From Thalassospiraceae bacterium LMO-SO8 (GTDB lineage Bacteria > Pseudomonadota > Alphaproteobacteria > Rhodospirillales > Casp-alpha2): a stretch of 64,000 nucleotides of DNA. Each line of letters opens with the position of its first letter. Position 1 is the first letter of the stretch. Below are positions 35,476 through 45,654 of this stretch, piece by piece. The notes beneath the pieces were generated by a model that was not told where the DNA came from, searched no databases, and saw only the letters and a list, made by a program, of their open reading frames with translations. The translations under genes were made by a program, and so were the position numbers. The stretch is taken from the NCBI GenBank assembly GCA_031655335.1, contig CP134226.1, positions 3,406,001 to 3,470,000 on the forward strand, given 5' to 3'.

Positions 35476-37773
35476 CTACCCCAATCCCAGGCCGGTCGCG
35501 ACCTTCATGGGATCTTTGTCGCCGTCGTTGGCGGTTTCATCCAAGTCCCGAAACACCAGACTGATCCGCGCCCCGCCGCCGGGGCGGTCCTCGAGGCGCA
35601 GGTCACCCTGATGATCTTCCATGATCTTGCGGACAATGGCCAGCCCCAGGCCGGTGCCCTTGCTGCGTGTCGTCACGTAGGGTTCGGTCAACCGTTCGCG
35701 CCCGGCTTCGGGCAGGCCGATGCCGTTGTCCTCGACGATGACCGCGACGCTTTCGTCACCGCCGCCCTGACCGCGGCCGTCGGTCACCGTGACGGAAATC
35801 CGGCCAGGCTCGCCCTCGCCGCCTTCGGTCTTGTCCTGGAGAATCCGGCTTTCAACGCTTTCCGCCGCGTTCTTCAGGATGTTGGTGAGGGCGCGCGACA
35901 CCTGACGACGGTCGCAGCGCAGCATCATGTCGCCGTCCGGCAGGGCGAGATCGATCGTGATGTCTTCCGCGCGCGACCGCTCGAGAATGACGACCTCGCG
36001 AATCAGGTGCGACAGGTTCTCGCGCCCGATGGAGGGTTGCGGCATGCGCGCGAAGGACGAGAATTCATCGACCATGCGGCCGATGTCCTCGACCTGACGG
36101 ATGATCGTGTCCGTGCAGGTGGTGAAGGTTTCCGGGTCCGAGGTGACTTCGTCCTGGTACTTGCGCTTCAGGCGTTCGGCCGACAATTGGATGGGCGTCA
36201 GCGGGTTCTTGATCTCATGGGCGATGCGCCGCGCCACGTCGGCCCAGGCGGCGGCGCGCTGTGCCGACAAAAGTTCGGTCACGTCATCGAAGGTGACGAC
36301 GAAGCCCAGCAACTGACCCGCCAGACGCTCGGCGGCGATGCGCACCAACAACGTGCGCTCGCTGCCGTCGCGGGCAAGCTTGACCTCGGACCGCTGCTGG
36401 CGGTCGGGCCGGCGCTTGGCCTCGGACCACAGGGGGGCGAATTCCGGTACCAGATCGACCAGCAGCCGCCCCTTGGCCCGCATCAGGTCCTCGCCGACCA
36501 GGGTCGAGGCCGACCGATTGGGCAAATTGATGCGCCCGTCCTTGTCCAGGCCGACCACGCCCGCCGACACGCCGGCCAGCACCGTTTCCGTGAACCGGCG
36601 CCGTTCGTCCAATTCCCGGTTGGCCGAAATCAGACCTTCCTGCTGGCCGCGGATCTGCGCCGTCATGCGGTTGAAGGCGCGCGACAGGGAGGCCAGTTCG
36701 TCATCGGCGTCGGGAATGTCCACGGTCGTCGTCAGGTCGCCGTCGCGGATGCGCCCGGCGGCATAAATCAGGCTTGAGACCGGCTCGGCCAACTGCGTTG
36801 CGACGGTCAGGCCCGTCCATACGGCGGCCAGCAGCAACAGCACGGAAACCACGGTGAAGATCAGGATGAAGCTGACTTGCAGGCCGCCCCGCTCGCGCTG
36901 GAGTTTCTGGTATTCGCGCACCGCGTTCTGGATGGTGTCGATGTGGTTGAGGACGTCCGGGTTCACGAACCTCTCCAGCACCAGATAGGCGTCGACGAAG
37001 CGGTTCAGCTTGTAGATGGCGCGGATGCGGTCCTGTTCGTCGAGCGGGATCAGGGTGATCTTGCCGGTCTGCGCCTGCTGGAAAAGTTCCGGGGTGATTT
37101 GCTCGGTCTCGCGCGGGCGGGAAAATTCGGATTGCGCGATGACCTTGCCCGTGCCGTCGACCATGACCGCCTCGGTGAACCCGCGCGAGCGGGTGTGGAA
37201 GGTCAGAAGCGGGCTCAGGCGCCAGGGTTCGCGGGTGAGAATGCCGGAATTGATGTTCAGGTCGTTGGCCACGGCCAGGATGTCCGTGCCGAAGTTTTCC
37301 CGGTGTTCCTTCAAATAGGCGCTGGCCACGCCCATGGACTGGTCGAGCGCCGTCGAGACCCGTTCATTGAACCAGGCCTGCACGCCGTAATGCAGGAAGG
37401 TCGCCGACATCACGGCGACCAGAATGGCCGGTGCCGTGGCGACCAGGGCGAACAGGGTCACCATGCGCACATGCAGGCCCGAGCCCGCCTGCCCGCGCCG
37501 CCGGTCGAGCCAGATCGAGAACAGGCGCTGGCCGACGACCATGCCGAGAAGCAGCAGGATCCCGCCGTCCAGGTAGATCATGGCGACGATGGTTTCGATG
37601 TTCTGGGTCTGGGCCGGGCGGAACACCAGCATGAAGGCGGTGGCCACGCAGGACACGACCGCCGCCGCCGCAAGCCCGTAGGCGAGAAGCCGCTTGGTGC
37701 TCGCCCCGCGCAGGCCGATCAGCGCCCAAAGGCTGCCGAGGGGGCCTTGTCCGGGCGTGGCCGGAGGGTTCAT
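35476..37773 (-). CDS. ntrY: Sensor histidine kinase NtrY
   Basis: Membrane histidine kinase of 765 residues. Membrane helices at about 25-50, 60-85 and 100-120, with a periplasmic stretch, then a further helix near 305-325 leading to HAMP, PAS, HisKA ([19 protein letters not shown], phospho-His in AHEIKNP) and HATPase_c ([30 protein letters not shown]-like [13 protein letters not shown]). The start overlaps the ntrC stop as ATGA; a longer upstream frame overlaps ntrC and is rejected. It phosphorylates NtrX in nitrogen and redox signalling. Confidence 0.95.
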   Translation of the reverse strand: MNPPATPGQGPLGSLWALIGLRGASTKRLLAYGLAAAAVVSCVATAFMLVFRPAQTQNIETIVAMIYLDGGILLLLGMVVGQRLFSIWLDRRRGQAGSGLHVRMVTLFALVATAPAILVAVMSATFLHYGVQAWFNERVSTALDQSMGVASAYLKEHRENFGTDILAVANDLNINSGILTREPWRLSPLLTFHTRSRGFTEAVMVDGTGKVIAQSEFSRPRETEQITPELFQQAQTGKITLIPLDEQDRIRAIYKLNRFVDAYLVLERFVNPDVLNHIDTIQNAVREYQKLQRERGGLQVSFILIFTVVSVLLLLAAVWTGLTVATQLAEPVSSLIYAAGRIRDGDLTTTVDIPDADDELASLSRAFNRMTAQIRGQQEGLISANRELDERRRFTETVLAGVSAGVVGLDKDGRINLPNRSASTLVGEDLMRAKGRLLVDLVPEFAPLWSEAKRRPDRQQRSEVKLARDGSERTLLVRIAAERLAGQLLGFVVTFDDVTELLSAQRAAAWADVARRIAHEIKNPLTPIQLSAERLKRKYQDEVTSDPETFTTCTDTIIRQVEDIGRMVDEFSSFARMPQPSIGRENLSHLIREVVILERSRAEDITIDLALPDGDMMLRCDRRQVSRALTNILKNAAESVESRILQDKTEGGEGEPGRISVTVTDGRGQGGGDESVAVIVEDNGIGLPEAGRERLTEPYVTTRSKGTGLGLAIVRKIMEDHQGDLRLEDRPGGGARISLVFRDLDETANDGDKDPMKVATGLGLG

Positions 37774-39203
37774 TTCTGGCCCCGCACCACCGAAATGTCG
37801 AGGTCGCGGATCTTCTTGCGCAGGGTGTTGCGGTTGAGACCCAAAACCTCGGCCGCCTTGACCTGATTGCCGCGCGTGGCCCGCAGGGTCAACAGGATCA
37901 GCGGCCGTTCGATTTCGCGCAGCACGCGGTCGTACAGGCCCGCCGCCGGCAACGCCCCTGCATGGGCGCCGAAGTAGGCTTCCAGGCGTTCCTCGACGAC
38001 CTGCGACAGGCCCCGATTGGCGCCTGGGTCGCCGCTGCGGCTGCGGTCGGCGAGTTCCGCCGAGATGGCCTGTTCGGAAATGGTTTCCTCGGAATAGAGG
38101 GCGGCCAGGCGGTGGATCAGGTTTTCCAGTTCGCGCACGTTGCCCGGCCAGTTGTAGGCCATCAGACGTTCCGTGGCCTTGCCCTCGATGATCTTCCACG
38201 GCAGGCCCTCGCCCGCCGCCTTGGCGAGGAAGGTCTTGACCAGTTCGGGGATGTCCTCAAGCCGTTCGCGCAGCGGCGGCAGGCGCAGCGGCACGACGTT
38301 CAGGCGGTAGAACAGATCCTCGCGGAAGCGGCCCTGGCGGGTCAGCTGGGTCAGGTCCTGATGGGTCGCGGCGACGATGCGCACGTCGGTCTTGCGCGTC
38401 ACCCGGCCGCCGACGGAGGTGTATTCCCCTTCCTGCAACACGCGCAGCAGGCGGGTCTGGGCCTCCAGCGGCATGTCGCCGATTTCGTCGAGGAACAGGG
38501 TGCCGCCCTCGGCCTGCTCGAAGCGGCCGGAGGACCGCATGGTGGCCCCCGTGAAGGCGCCCTTTTCGTGACCGAACAGTTCGCTTTCGATCAACTCACG
38601 CGGGATCGCGGCCATGTTGACGGCGACGAACGGCCCGCGCTTGCGCTTGCCGTAATCGTGCAGCACCCGCGCCGCCAGTTCCTTGCCGGTGCCCGACTCG
38701 CCGGTGATCAGCACGGTCAGGTCGGTCGAGATCAGGCGCGCCAGGGTGCGGTAGATTTCCTGCATGGCCGGCGAGCGGCCGACCAGGGGCAGCTTTTCCA
38801 CCCCGGCGTGCTCGGCGCTCAGGCCCGGCTGCTCGGGCGGGGCTTCCAGGCCGCGGCGCACGATGGAGATCAACTCGTTGATGTCGAACGGCTTGGGCAG
38901 GTATTCGAAAGCCCCGCTTTCCGCCGCCTTGACCGCCGTCAGAATGGTGTTCTGGGCGCTCATCACGACGATCCGCAGTTCCGGGCGGATCTCCTTGATG
39001 CGCGGGATCAGGTCGAGGCCGTTTTCATCGGGCATGATCACGTCGGTAATGATGATGTCGCCCTCGCCCGCCGATACCCAATCCCACAGGGTCGAGGCCT
39101 GGCCCGTCGTCTTGACGTCCAGTCCGGCGCGGCCCAGCGCCTGCGCGACCACGGTACGGATCGCCGCGTCGTCGTCGGCGACAAGAACGGTGCGGCCGCT
39201 CAT
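37770..39203 (-). CDS. ntrC: Nitrogen regulation protein NR(I), NtrC
   Basis: Sigma-54-dependent activator of 477 residues. Receiver with [11 protein letters not shown] and Asp in [16 protein letters not shown]+ domain with Walker [20 protein letters not shown], an intact GAFTGA in [16 protein letters not shown], and Walker [11 protein letters not shown]; Fis-type DNA-binding helix at the C-terminus ([19 protein letters not shown]). Unlike NtrX next door it keeps all sigma-54 contacts. Coupled by ATGA overlaps to ntrB upstream and ntrY downstream. Confidence 0.96.
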   Translation of the reverse strand: MSGRTVLVADDDAAIRTVVAQALGRAGLDVKTTGQASTLWDWVSAGEGDIIITDVIMPDENGLDLIPRIKEIRPELRIVVMSAQNTILTAVKAAESGAFEYLPKPFDINELISIVRRGLEAPPEQPGLSAEHAGVEKLPLVGRSPAMQEIYRTLARLISTDLTVLITGESGTGKELAARVLHDYGKRKRGPFVAVNMAAIPRELIESELFGHEKGAFTGATMRSSGRFEQAEGGTLFLDEIGDMPLEAQTRLLRVLQEGEYTSVGGRVTRKTDVRIVAATHQDLTQLTRQGRFREDLFYRLNVVPLRLPPLRERLEDIPELVKTFLAKAAGEGLPWKIIEGKATERLMAYNWPGNVRELENLIHRLAALYSEETISEQAISAELADRSRSGDPGANRGLSQVVEERLEAYFGAHAGALPAAGLYDRVLREIERPLILLTLRATRGNQVKAAEVLGLNRNTLRKKIRDLDISVVRGQK

Positions 39204-40333
39204 TTCAACTCTCCCGGTTCAGTGTCTTCGTAGAACGGCAGCATGACCCGGAACTCGGTCCGTCCCGGGCGGCTTTCGCATTCGACCACGCCGCCGTGAT
39301 CGCCGACCAGCTTGGCGACCAGGGCGAGGCCCAGGCCGGTGCCGTTCGGCTTCGACGTCACGAAGGGGTCGAACAGGTTGGACGTCAGGTCCTCGGGGAT
39401 GCCGGGGCCGTTGTCGATGATGGAAACCTTCAAGGGCAGCGCCACCTTGTCCTTGCGGCCCGACAGGGCGAACCGCACGCCATGCTGGTAGGCGGTGCGC
39501 AGGTTGATTTCGCCGCCGACCTCGGGACAGGCGTCACAGGCGTTCTTGACCAGGTTGAGGAAGATCTGCACCAACTGGTCGTGGTCGCCCGGCACCGGCG
39601 GCAGCGACGGGTCGAAATCGGCGCGGAACCGGATATTGGCGCCGAACCCGGTTTCCGCCAGGCGCTGCACCCGGTCCAGGACCTTGTGGATGTTCACGGG
39701 CTTGCGTTCGAACGGGCCGTAATCGGTGAAGATTTCCATGCGCCCGATCAGGGTCGAGATGCGGTCGGCTTCCTGGCGGATCAGTTCGGCGAGCGGCCGG
39801 TCCTCGTCGGAGGCGTTCTGTTCCAGAAGCTGCGCGGCCCCCCGGATGCCGGACAAGGGATTGCGCACCTCGTGGGCTAGCACGGCGGCCATGGAGGTGA
39901 TGGAACGCGCCGCCCCCCGGTGGGTCATCTGGCGATCGATCATTTCCGTGATGCCGCGGTCGAACATCATCAGCACGATGAAGCCGGGCGAATCCGGCAG
40001 CGGCGTCGCCTGCACGCTGAGGAAATGGCGGCCGACACGCGGGCTTTCGATGGCCAGTTCGTGTTCCGAGACCTGGGCGTTGGCCCGGCGTACCTGGGCG
40101 ATCAGCCCGTGCAGCGGTGAATCGGGCGGCACGAAATTGGACAGCGGCCGGTCGATCAGATGAGAGGCGCTGGCGCTGAAGAAATTCTCCGCCGCCGCGT
40201 TGACCATGGTGATGCGGTCCTCGGCGTCGAGCGTCATCACGGGGGCCGGCAGCAGGTCCAGGATGGTCGCGGAATCCGCCGGCGAATGGGCGCGTCCGCC
40301 GGCGCGGACCCGGGTGACGGTGGTTTCCATCAC
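39200..40333 (-). CDS. ntrB: Nitrogen regulation sensor kinase NtrB
   Basis: Soluble histidine kinase of 377 residues with no membrane segment. N-terminal PAS domain ([19 protein letters not shown]), then HisKA with [19 protein letters not shown] (phospho-His) and HATPase_c with [23 protein letters not shown] and [19 protein letters not shown]. Controls NtrC phosphorylation in response to PII. The start overlaps the dusB stop, as in the classic nifR3-ntrBC operon. Confidence 0.95.
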   Translation of the reverse strand: MMETTVTRVRAGGRAHSPADSATILDLLPAPVMTLDAEDRITMVNAAAENFFSASASHLIDRPLSNFVPPDSPLHGLIAQVRRANAQVSEHELAIESPRVGRHFLSVQATPLPDSPGFIVLMMFDRGITEMIDRQMTHRGAARSITSMAAVLAHEVRNPLSGIRGAAQLLEQNASDEDRPLAELIRQEADRISTLIGRMEIFTDYGPFERKPVNIHKVLDRVQRLAETGFGANIRFRADFDPSLPPVPGDHDQLVQIFLNLVKNACDACPEVGGEINLRTAYQHGVRFALSGRKDKVALPLKVSIIDNGPGIPEDLTSNLFDPFVTSKPNGTGLGLALVAKLVGDHGGVVECESRPGRTEFRVMLPFYEDTEPGELK

Positions 40334-41316
40334 GCCGCGGCCCTTTCCATCTGCGGTTCGTAGAACGCGGCCAGCTTGTGGCGCACGACCTCCGGGTCTT
40401 CCTGGCCCATGATGTCGGCGCGGAATTCGGCCGATCCGGGCAGGCCCTTGGAATACCAGCCGATATGCTTGCGCGCGATCTTGACGCCCGCGTGGACGCC
40501 GTAATGGCTGAGGATGTCCTCGTAATGCCGGCGCAGCATCTCGTATTGGGCGTCGATCGAGGGATCGGGCAGGCGTTCGCCCGTTTTCAGGAAATGAATG
40601 ACCTGGGCCGGGAACCAGGGCCGGCCATAGGTGCCGCGCCCGATCAGCACGCCGTCCGCGCCCGATTCTTCCATGCAGCGTTGCGCATCGTCGAGCGTCA
40701 GGATATCTCCGTTCGCAAACACAGGTACTTGCACTGCTTCCTTCACGTTACGGATGAATTTCCAATCGGCCGTTCCCTTGTAGAACTGGCAGCGCGTGCG
40801 GCCATGCACGGCAAGCGCCTGCACGCCGCAGTCCTGGGCCGCGCGGGCGAGAACCGGCGCGTTCAGGCTATCGTGGTCCCAGCCCATGCGCATCTTCAGG
40901 GTCACGGGGATGGAGACGGCCTTGACCACGGCGTCGAGGATCTTCGCGGCGTGCTTGACGTCGCGCATCAGGGCGGAGCCCGCATCGCCGTTCACGACCT
41001 TTTTCACGGGGCAACCCATGTTGATGTCGATCAGCGCGGCACCACGGGCTTCGTTCAGGCGCGCGGCCTCGGCCACGACCTCGGGCTCGCAGCCGGCCAG
41101 CTGCACCGACATGGGGTGTTCCTCGGCGCAATGGGTCGCCATCTTCATGGTTTTCTTGGCGGCATGGATCATCGCCCGGCTGGCGATCATTTCCGACACG
41201 ACAAGGCCGACGCCGCAGTTCTTGACCAGGCGGCGGAACGGCATGTCGGTGACGCCGGACATGGGCGCCAAAACAACCGGGTCGGAAATCTCGACCCCAC
41301 CTATCTTCAGTGACAT
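40330..41316 (-). CDS. dusB: tRNA-dihydrouridine synthase DusB (NifR3)
   Basis: FMN-dependent TIM-barrel enzyme of about 328 residues that reduces uridines in the tRNA D-loop. Motifs: [19 protein letters not shown], catalytic Cys in [38 protein letters not shown] and [14 protein letters not shown]. The ATG at 41316 is preferred since [13 protein letters not shown] is the usual N-terminus and GGGAT lies about 8 nt ahead; an ATG nine codons earlier has no ribosome site. First gene of the ntr operon. Confidence 0.94.
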   Translation of the reverse strand: MSLKIGGVEISDPVVLAPMSGVTDMPFRRLVKNCGVGLVVSEMIASRAMIHAAKKTMKMATHCAEEHPMSVQLAGCEPEVVAEAARLNEARGAALIDINMGCPVKKVVNGDAGSALMRDVKHAAKILDAVVKAVSIPVTLKMRMGWDHDSLNAPVLARAAQDCGVQALAVHGRTRCQFYKGTADWKFIRNVKEAVQVPVFANGDILTLDDAQRCMEESGADGVLIGRGTYGRPWFPAQVIHFLKTGERLPDPSIDAQYEMLRRHYEDILSHYGVHAGVKIARKHIGWYSKGLPGSAEFRADIMGQEDPEVVRHKLAAFYEPQMERAAA

Positions 41317-41399
41317 GTTGGGTATCCCATTTTGCGTGCCCATTTATTGGGCAGAAACGGCAAGAATTCAACAAAATGCGGGGGAAAGGCGCATAAATT

Positions 41400-42215
41400 T
41401 TATGCCAGGAGCACGCTGGTCACGAATTTGACCCCCGGATAGGCCAGGGTCACGAACAAATAGGCCAGCAAAACCAGCCGGGCGACCTGACGGCCGCGGG
41501 CGCCGGTTTTCTGATGCGCGTACAAAAGCGCGCAGATCACCGCGAAGGCGGCCAGGGCGAATACGGTTTTGTGGTCGAGATGCAGGATGGACACGCCATG
41601 GGTCAGGTTGATGGCCGTCCCGGTGGCCATGCCGAGCGCAAGGACCGCCGCCGACAGCCACAGAAAGCGCAGCACCACGCCCTCACAATCCAGCACCGAC
41701 GGCAGGCCCTGGGGCCGCTTCAGGGGCGCCTTGCGCTTCAGGGCGCGTTCCTGCAGCAAAGCCGCGAGAGAGGCCGCGGCGGCCACGGTCAGCAACGCAT
41801 AGGTCGCGATGGACACGCCGATATGGAACCACAACCAGCCGCCGTCGCCCGGGGCCATGGTCATGGGGGCGGCATGGGTGGCGCCGTGGCTGAGCATGGC
41901 GAGAGCGGCCAGGATCGTCATCAGCGCGAGAAACAAGGGAGACAGGCGCGCCACGTCGCGGTCGAACACGGCCGCGGCGGCGAACACCGCCATGCTGGCG
42001 CTGACCGAAACCCAAAGCGCGAACGACAGGTCCGTGCGCCAATCGGCGATCGCCGTGGCGGCGGCCACGGTCCAGGCCACGGGCCCCACAACGGCCACGG
42101 CGAGCAGCATCCAGAACCGCGCCTGAGGCTGTTCGGCCTCGCCCTTCCAGGCGGCGAGCAGCGCCGGCAGCAGGGCGACCAGGGCGGCGATGTTGAGAAC
42201 GGTGTCGGCGGCCAT
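41400..42215 (-). CDS. CcsA/YpjD-like integral membrane protein (cytochrome c assembly family)
   Basis: Inner-membrane protein of 271 residues with about eight hydrophobic helices. WFHIGVSIATYALLTVAAA in the middle, GVVLRFLWLSAAVLALGMATG and the late DHKTVFALAAFAVICALLYAHQ match the HemX/CcsA fold seen in YpjD-type proteins; His residues in these helices could bind haem. It is not next to other cytochrome c maturation genes. Lies 57 nt upstream of dusB in the same direction and may drive part of its transcription. Confidence 0.75.
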   Translation of the reverse strand: MAADTVLNIAALVALLPALLAAWKGEAEQPQARFWMLLAVAVVGPVAWTVAAATAIADWRTDLSFALWVSVSASMAVFAAAAVFDRDVARLSPLFLALMTILAALAMLSHGATHAAPMTMAPGDGGWLWFHIGVSIATYALLTVAAAASLAALLQERALKRKAPLKRPQGLPSVLDCEGVVLRFLWLSAAVLALGMATGTAINLTHGVSILHLDHKTVFALAAFAVICALLYAHQKTGARGRQVARLVLLAYLFVTLAYPGVKFVTSVLLA

Positions 42216-42313
42216 TTGTTCAGTCTCTCGTTACAACAGGCGGCTAGAACATCGCCCTACGCGCCCGGTTTGACAAGGGCCGCTTGCGCATGGCCGTCCG
42301 GTGACATGGCCTA

Positions 42314-42343
42314 TTGGCAAAATCCCCGTTTGTTCAGTATGTT
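42314..42343 (+). promoter_or_regulatory. Predicted ispDF promoter
   Basis: TTGGCA (42314-42319, five of six) and TATGTT (42338-42343, four of six) with an 18-nt spacer. The start would be near 42350, giving a leader of about 47 nt that begins with a pyrimidine-rich CCTCCCTTCCCTC (42354-42366). Confidence 0.5.
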
Positions 42344-42396
42344 CCGCGCCTGACCTCCCTTCCCTCCCTGCGTTGGACAAGGCGACACCGGAACCT

Positions 42397-43569
42397 ATGG
42401 CGAATTGCACGGCCATCATTGTCGGCGCGGGCCGCGGCCACCGTTTCGGCGGCCCCCTGCCCAAACAGTACCGGACCCTTGGCGGGGAGCCCGTGCTGCG
42501 CCACGCCTTGCGTGCCTTTGCGGCGCATCCCGCCGTGACCCAGGTGGTCGGCGTCATCCACCCCGACGACCGCGAGATGTTCGAGGCCGCCGCCCAGGGG
42601 TTGGGCATCGCCGGCCATACGGCGGGCGGCGCCGAGCGGCAGGATTCCGTGCGCAACGGCCTGGAATTCGCGGCCGGTCTGACCCCCGGCGGCGCGCCGG
42701 ACCTGGTGCTGATCCACGACGCGGCCCGGCCCTTCGTGTCGGCCCGCCTGATTTCCGACGTCATCGCCGCGCTGGAAACGGCGCCCGGCGCCGTGCCGGC
42801 CCTGGCCGTGGCCGATACCCTGAAACGCGGCGCGGACGACCGGGTGACGGAGACCGTGGACCGCACCGGGCTGTACCGGGTGCAGACGCCCCAGGGGTTC
42901 CGGTTCGCCGACATCCTGGCGGCCCACGGCAAGGCCAAGGGACAGACCCTGACCGACGATGCCGCCGTGGCCGAGGCGGCGGGGCTGGCGGTCGCCCTGG
43001 TTGCGGGCGATGCGGATAATTTCAAGATCACGACGGAGGGCGACCTGATGCGCGCCGAAGAGATGATGAACGGCGGTGAAACGCGAACCGGATTCGGCTT
43101 CGACGTCCACCAGTTCGAGCCCGGCGACGCCGTGCGGCTATGCGGCGTCGATGTTCCCTTCGACCGCAAGCTCAAGGGCCATTCCGATGCCGATGTCGGG
43201 CTGCATGCCCTGACCGACGCCATTCTGGGCGCCATCGGCCAAGGCGACATCGGCCAGCATTTTCCGCCGACGGACCCGACGTGGCGGGGCGCCGAATCCC
43301 ATATCTTCCTGGCCCATGCCGCGGCCCTGGTCCGCGACCGGGGCGCGGTGATCGTCAACGTCGACGTGACGATCATCTGCGAAGCCCCCAAGGTCGGTCC
43401 TCACCGCGCCGCCATGGCCGCGCGGGTCGCGGACATCCTCGGCATCGACGGGGGCCGGGTCAACGTCAAGGCGACGACGACGGAGCGTCTCGGCTTCACC
43501 GGCCGGGGCGAAGGCATCGCCGCCCAGGCCGTGGCGACGGTGCGTTACCGCGGCGCGGGTCCGGCGTGA
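42397..43569 (+). CDS. ispDF: Bifunctional IspD/IspF: MEP cytidylyltransferase and MECDP synthase
   Basis: Fusion of two non-consecutive MEP-pathway enzymes for isoprenoid precursors, 390 residues. IspD part about 1-225: [45 protein letters not shown]. IspF part from about 228: [14 protein letters not shown] with Asp/His zinc ligands, [18 protein letters not shown], and [19 protein letters not shown]. Fused IspDF is characteristic of alphaproteobacteria and epsilonproteobacteria. The ATG at 42397 is used; an open 32-codon extension overlaps the promoter. The fusion often stands beside dusB-ntr, as here. Confidence 0.95.
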   Translation: MANCTAIIVGAGRGHRFGGPLPKQYRTLGGEPVLRHALRAFAAHPAVTQVVGVIHPDDREMFEAAAQGLGIAGHTAGGAERQDSVRNGLEFAAGLTPGGAPDLVLIHDAARPFVSARLISDVIAALETAPGAVPALAVADTLKRGADDRVTETVDRTGLYRVQTPQGFRFADILAAHGKAKGQTLTDDAAVAEAAGLAVALVAGDADNFKITTEGDLMRAEEMMNGGETRTGFGFDVHQFEPGDAVRLCGVDVPFDRKLKGHSDADVGLHALTDAILGAIGQGDIGQHFPPTDPTWRGAESHIFLAHAAALVRDRGAVIVNVDVTIICEAPKVGPHRAAMAARVADILGIDGGRVNVKATTTERLGFTGRGEGIAAQAVATVRYRGAGPA

Positions 43570-43595
43570 GTTGCACATCTTCGTGTGAACGCCGG

Positions 43596-43625
43596 TTCAC
43601 AGAAGCCAGACGAACGTTCTATATT
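43596..43625 (+). promoter_or_regulatory. Predicted promoter for the receiver-like protein
   Basis: TTCACA (43596-43601) and TATATT (43620-43625) with an 18-nt spacer, five of six matches each. Start near 43632, leader about 51 nt. Confidence 0.5.
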
Positions 43626-43682
43626 TTCAGCCAGCCAGCGTGGGGACGCGCTGAATCAAAAGACCGGGGAACCGCCTGAACC

Positions 43683-44615
43683 ATGGCGAAATTGAACTTT
43701 GGCAATGTCGGGGTGTTTCTGGTCGACGGCGACGCCAGCGCCCGCCAGGGCATCCGCCACATCCTGTTCAACGAAGGCTGCCGCGACATTCGCCTGGGCG
43801 ACGACTGCAAGGAAGTGGTCGCCGTGCTTGGCCAGAACGATCCCGACCTGATTATCGCCGAACTGCGCCTGCCGGACGGCAATTTCGCCGCCGTGACGCA
43901 GAAGATCCGCCAAGGAAAAATCGGCCATAACCCCTTCGTGCCCATCATCCTGGTCGTCGTCGAGGACGAGGACCCCAAGGCGGTCAAGACGGCCCTGGAC
44001 ATGGGCGTCGACGATGTCGTGTCGAAACCCGTTTCCGCCGTCGGCCTGATGGCGCGCATCAACCGCCTGGTGGAAAAGCGCCGTCCCTTCGTGGTGACCG
44101 AGGGCTACATGGGCCCCAAGCGGGCTCAGGACGAGGGGGCCAAGTCCATCGACGCGCCGAATCACCTGAGCCGCAAGTTGAAGGGCGAAAAGATCGGGTT
44201 CCTCGACAAGGAAATGGATGTCGCCGCCGCCGAGGAGGACGTGAAGGGCTGCCGGCTGCAGTTCATCGGCGACGAGATCAAATCACTGATCAACGGCATC
44301 GCGCCGCGTCTGGAAAAGGGCGAGTTCGACCGGGACCTGCGCAACGCCCTGGCCCGCGTGGTGGCGGAAGCCATGCGCGCCCAGGATCAGCTTGAGAACA
44401 CGCGCTACGAACATGTCGCCCGCCTGTGCAGCAGCCTGAGCGGCGTCGCCGGACAGTTGCGCGATACGGGCGAGGACAGCGTCGATCAGCGCCGCGCCAT
44501 GCTGCTGCGCCCCTTGTCCCAGGCCATTCAGGTGGGATTCGCGGGCGGCATCGCGTCCGAAGAGGCCGCCAAGACCATCGTCGAGAAGATCGGCGCCGGC
44601 ATCCTCAAGACTTAA
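43683..44615 (+). CDS. Receiver-like protein with Glu at the phosphoacceptor position and helical C-terminus
   Basis: A 310-residue cytoplasmic protein. The first 125 residues fold like CheY: GVFLVDGDASARQGI for the acidic pocket and Lys115 in DVVSKPVSAVGLMARI. The phosphoacceptor Asp is replaced by Glu60 in DLIIAELRLPDG, so phosphorylation is unlikely and the protein may be locked in an active-like state. Residues 160-310 are helical, with no HTH, GGDEF or kinase motif; MRAQDQLENTRYEHVARLC is a likely coiled coil. Partner unknown. Confidence 0.8.
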   Translation: MAKLNFGNVGVFLVDGDASARQGIRHILFNEGCRDIRLGDDCKEVVAVLGQNDPDLIIAELRLPDGNFAAVTQKIRQGKIGHNPFVPIILVVVEDEDPKAVKTALDMGVDDVVSKPVSAVGLMARINRLVEKRRPFVVTEGYMGPKRAQDEGAKSIDAPNHLSRKLKGEKIGFLDKEMDVAAAEEDVKGCRLQFIGDEIKSLINGIAPRLEKGEFDRDLRNALARVVAEAMRAQDQLENTRYEHVARLCSSLSGVAGQLRDTGEDSVDQRRAMLLRPLSQAIQVGFAGGIASEEAAKTIVEKIGAGILKT

Positions 44616-44636
44616 GGGGGCATCGGGGCGAACGCC

Positions 44637-44954
44637 CTACCCGCCCGTTTCCGCCGATATCCAGTTCAGGAACGGGGCGTGGCCGCCGGCCAGGTCCAGG
44701 ACCACCAGACAGGGACAATCGTAGCTGTGCAGTTCGGCCGCGCGGGCGATCGCCGCTTCGGCCAGCGCGTCCCGTGTTTTCAGGATCACGGCCACTTCGC
44801 CGCCGCGCGTGACCTTGCCGTCCCAGCGATAGACCGATTCCATGGCGCCCAGGATGTTGGCGCAGGCGATCAGCCGTTCATCGACCAGGGTTTCCGCGAT
44901 GCGCCGCGCCTCATCCAGGTCGGCTGCGGTCATGTAGATGAATTTTGCGGTCAT
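44637..44954 (-). CDS. cutA: Divalent cation tolerance protein CutA
   Basis: A 105-residue trimeric ferredoxin-like-fold protein. Conserved parts: FIYMTAADLDEARRIAETLVDERLIACANI with the family Cys, SVYRWDGKVTRGGEVAVILKT, and HSYDCPCLVVLDLAGG. The ATG at 44954 gives the standard N-terminus MTAKFIYMT; the frame is open further but adds atypical sequence. Role in copper tolerance is by name only; the biochemical function in bacteria is uncertain. Converges with the receiver-like gene. Confidence 0.92.
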   Translation of the reverse strand: MTAKFIYMTAADLDEARRIAETLVDERLIACANILGAMESVYRWDGKVTRGGEVAVILKTRDALAEAAIARAAELHSYDCPCLVVLDLAGGHAPFLNWISAETGG

Positions 44955-45060
44955 GTTCAGTGCCTGCGGCCCTAATCGGTTGGCGGGGCTCGGGAACTCA
45001 ATTACCATCGCCGGGGACGCGCCCCGGGGGACGGGGCATGATGGCAGGTGAGCGGGAGGC

Positions 45061-45351
45061 ATGATGTCGCAAGGCCAGACGGAGATCAATGGACGCAGCC
45101 GGCGGGATGCCGGCGCGGGGACGCAGCCGACGGCCCAGCAGCGCAAATGGCTGCGGCGTGGCTTGAATCAGGCGGGCGGAAAGCTGCCGTTGTTTGATGA
45201 ACTCGGCCAGAAAGTCAGCGACCGCACGGTCAACGCCTGTATCGAACACGGTTGGGCCGAACCCTGGTTCAACAATCCTCTCAAGCCCGACTGGCAGGTC
45301 TGCAAACTGACCGACGCGGGCCGGCGCCTGCTGACGGGCGATGACGCCTGA
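45061..45351 (+). CDS. Small hypothetical protein, winged-helix-like
   Basis: A 96-residue protein. Residues 1-25 are polar and probably disordered; the rest (QQRKWLRRGLNQAGGKLPLF, then NACIEHGWAEPWF and CKLTDAGRRLLTG) looks like a MarR/winged-helix-type unit in which LTDAGRRLL is the classic last helix of such domains. AGCGGGAGG is found directly before the start, a good ribosome site. Divergent from cutA. Family not recognised with certainty. Confidence 0.6.
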   Translation: MMSQGQTEINGRSRRDAGAGTQPTAQQRKWLRRGLNQAGGKLPLFDELGQKVSDRTVNACIEHGWAEPWFNNPLKPDWQVCKLTDAGRRLLTGDDA

Positions 45352-45654
45352 GCCATGATCATGATGTGGTCGTCGCATTTCGCCATGGTTTCTCAAATCG
45401 ACACGCGTTCTGCGAAGAATAATTTTTCCCGGCACACGCCCTGGATGCGGCCGGGGGCTGGCCGTGCTATGGCGCGCACGGTCAATGTGTTGAATTATCA
45501 ATGAATTTTTTGGGAGGGGGCGGCAACCCAGTGAACCAGTGCTTGGGGGGAGGAGGAGAAAAGTTCCGGCCCACCGGGTTACCACTGAGGCAAAGTGCAG
45601 GTTCCATGCCAGTCCCAATCACCCCGTCTCATGCCGTGTTCGCCCGGTCTCCCC
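45352..45654. other. 303-bp non-coding region, partly foldable, upstream of the ferredoxin gene
   Basis: No gene is supported here. The left half is AT-richer around 45420-45435 and 45480-45510, including a short inverted repeat CGGCC/GGCCG near 45452-45470. The right half, 45512-45653, can fold as described in the next entry. No clear promoter hexamers, though TTGAATTATCAATGAATTTTTT lies just before the foldable part. Confidence 0.5.
45512..45653 (+). ncRNA. Candidate structured RNA or mRNA leader, family unidentified
   Basis: Nested complementarity closes a long hairpin: 45512-45516 with 45649-45653 (GGGAG/CTCCC), 45518-45522 with 45641-45645 (GGGCG/CGCCC), 45523-45525 with 45632-45634, and inside it 45533-45537 with 45600-45604 (GAACC/GGTTC) extended by 45540-45542 with 45597-45599. 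It ends one base before the ferredoxin ATG at 45655, so the closing stem would hide the translation start. It lacks the conserved cores of SRP, RNase P, cobalamin, TPP and glycine RNAs as far as I can tell by eye. GC-rich DNA can fold by chance. Confidence 0.3.

Noticed and set aside
35476-38199. 907-residue version of NtrY
   Set aside because: The extra 142 residues are out-of-frame translation of the ntrC end; the ATG at 37773 overlapping the ntrC stop is the real start.
45512-45653. SRP RNA, RNase P RNA, cobalamin, TPP or glycine riboswitch
   Set aside because: The piece ACCCAGTGAACCAG recalls an SRP arm, but the GGAAGGAAGCAGCC-type apical loop is absent; conserved cores of the other RNAs are also absent on both strands.
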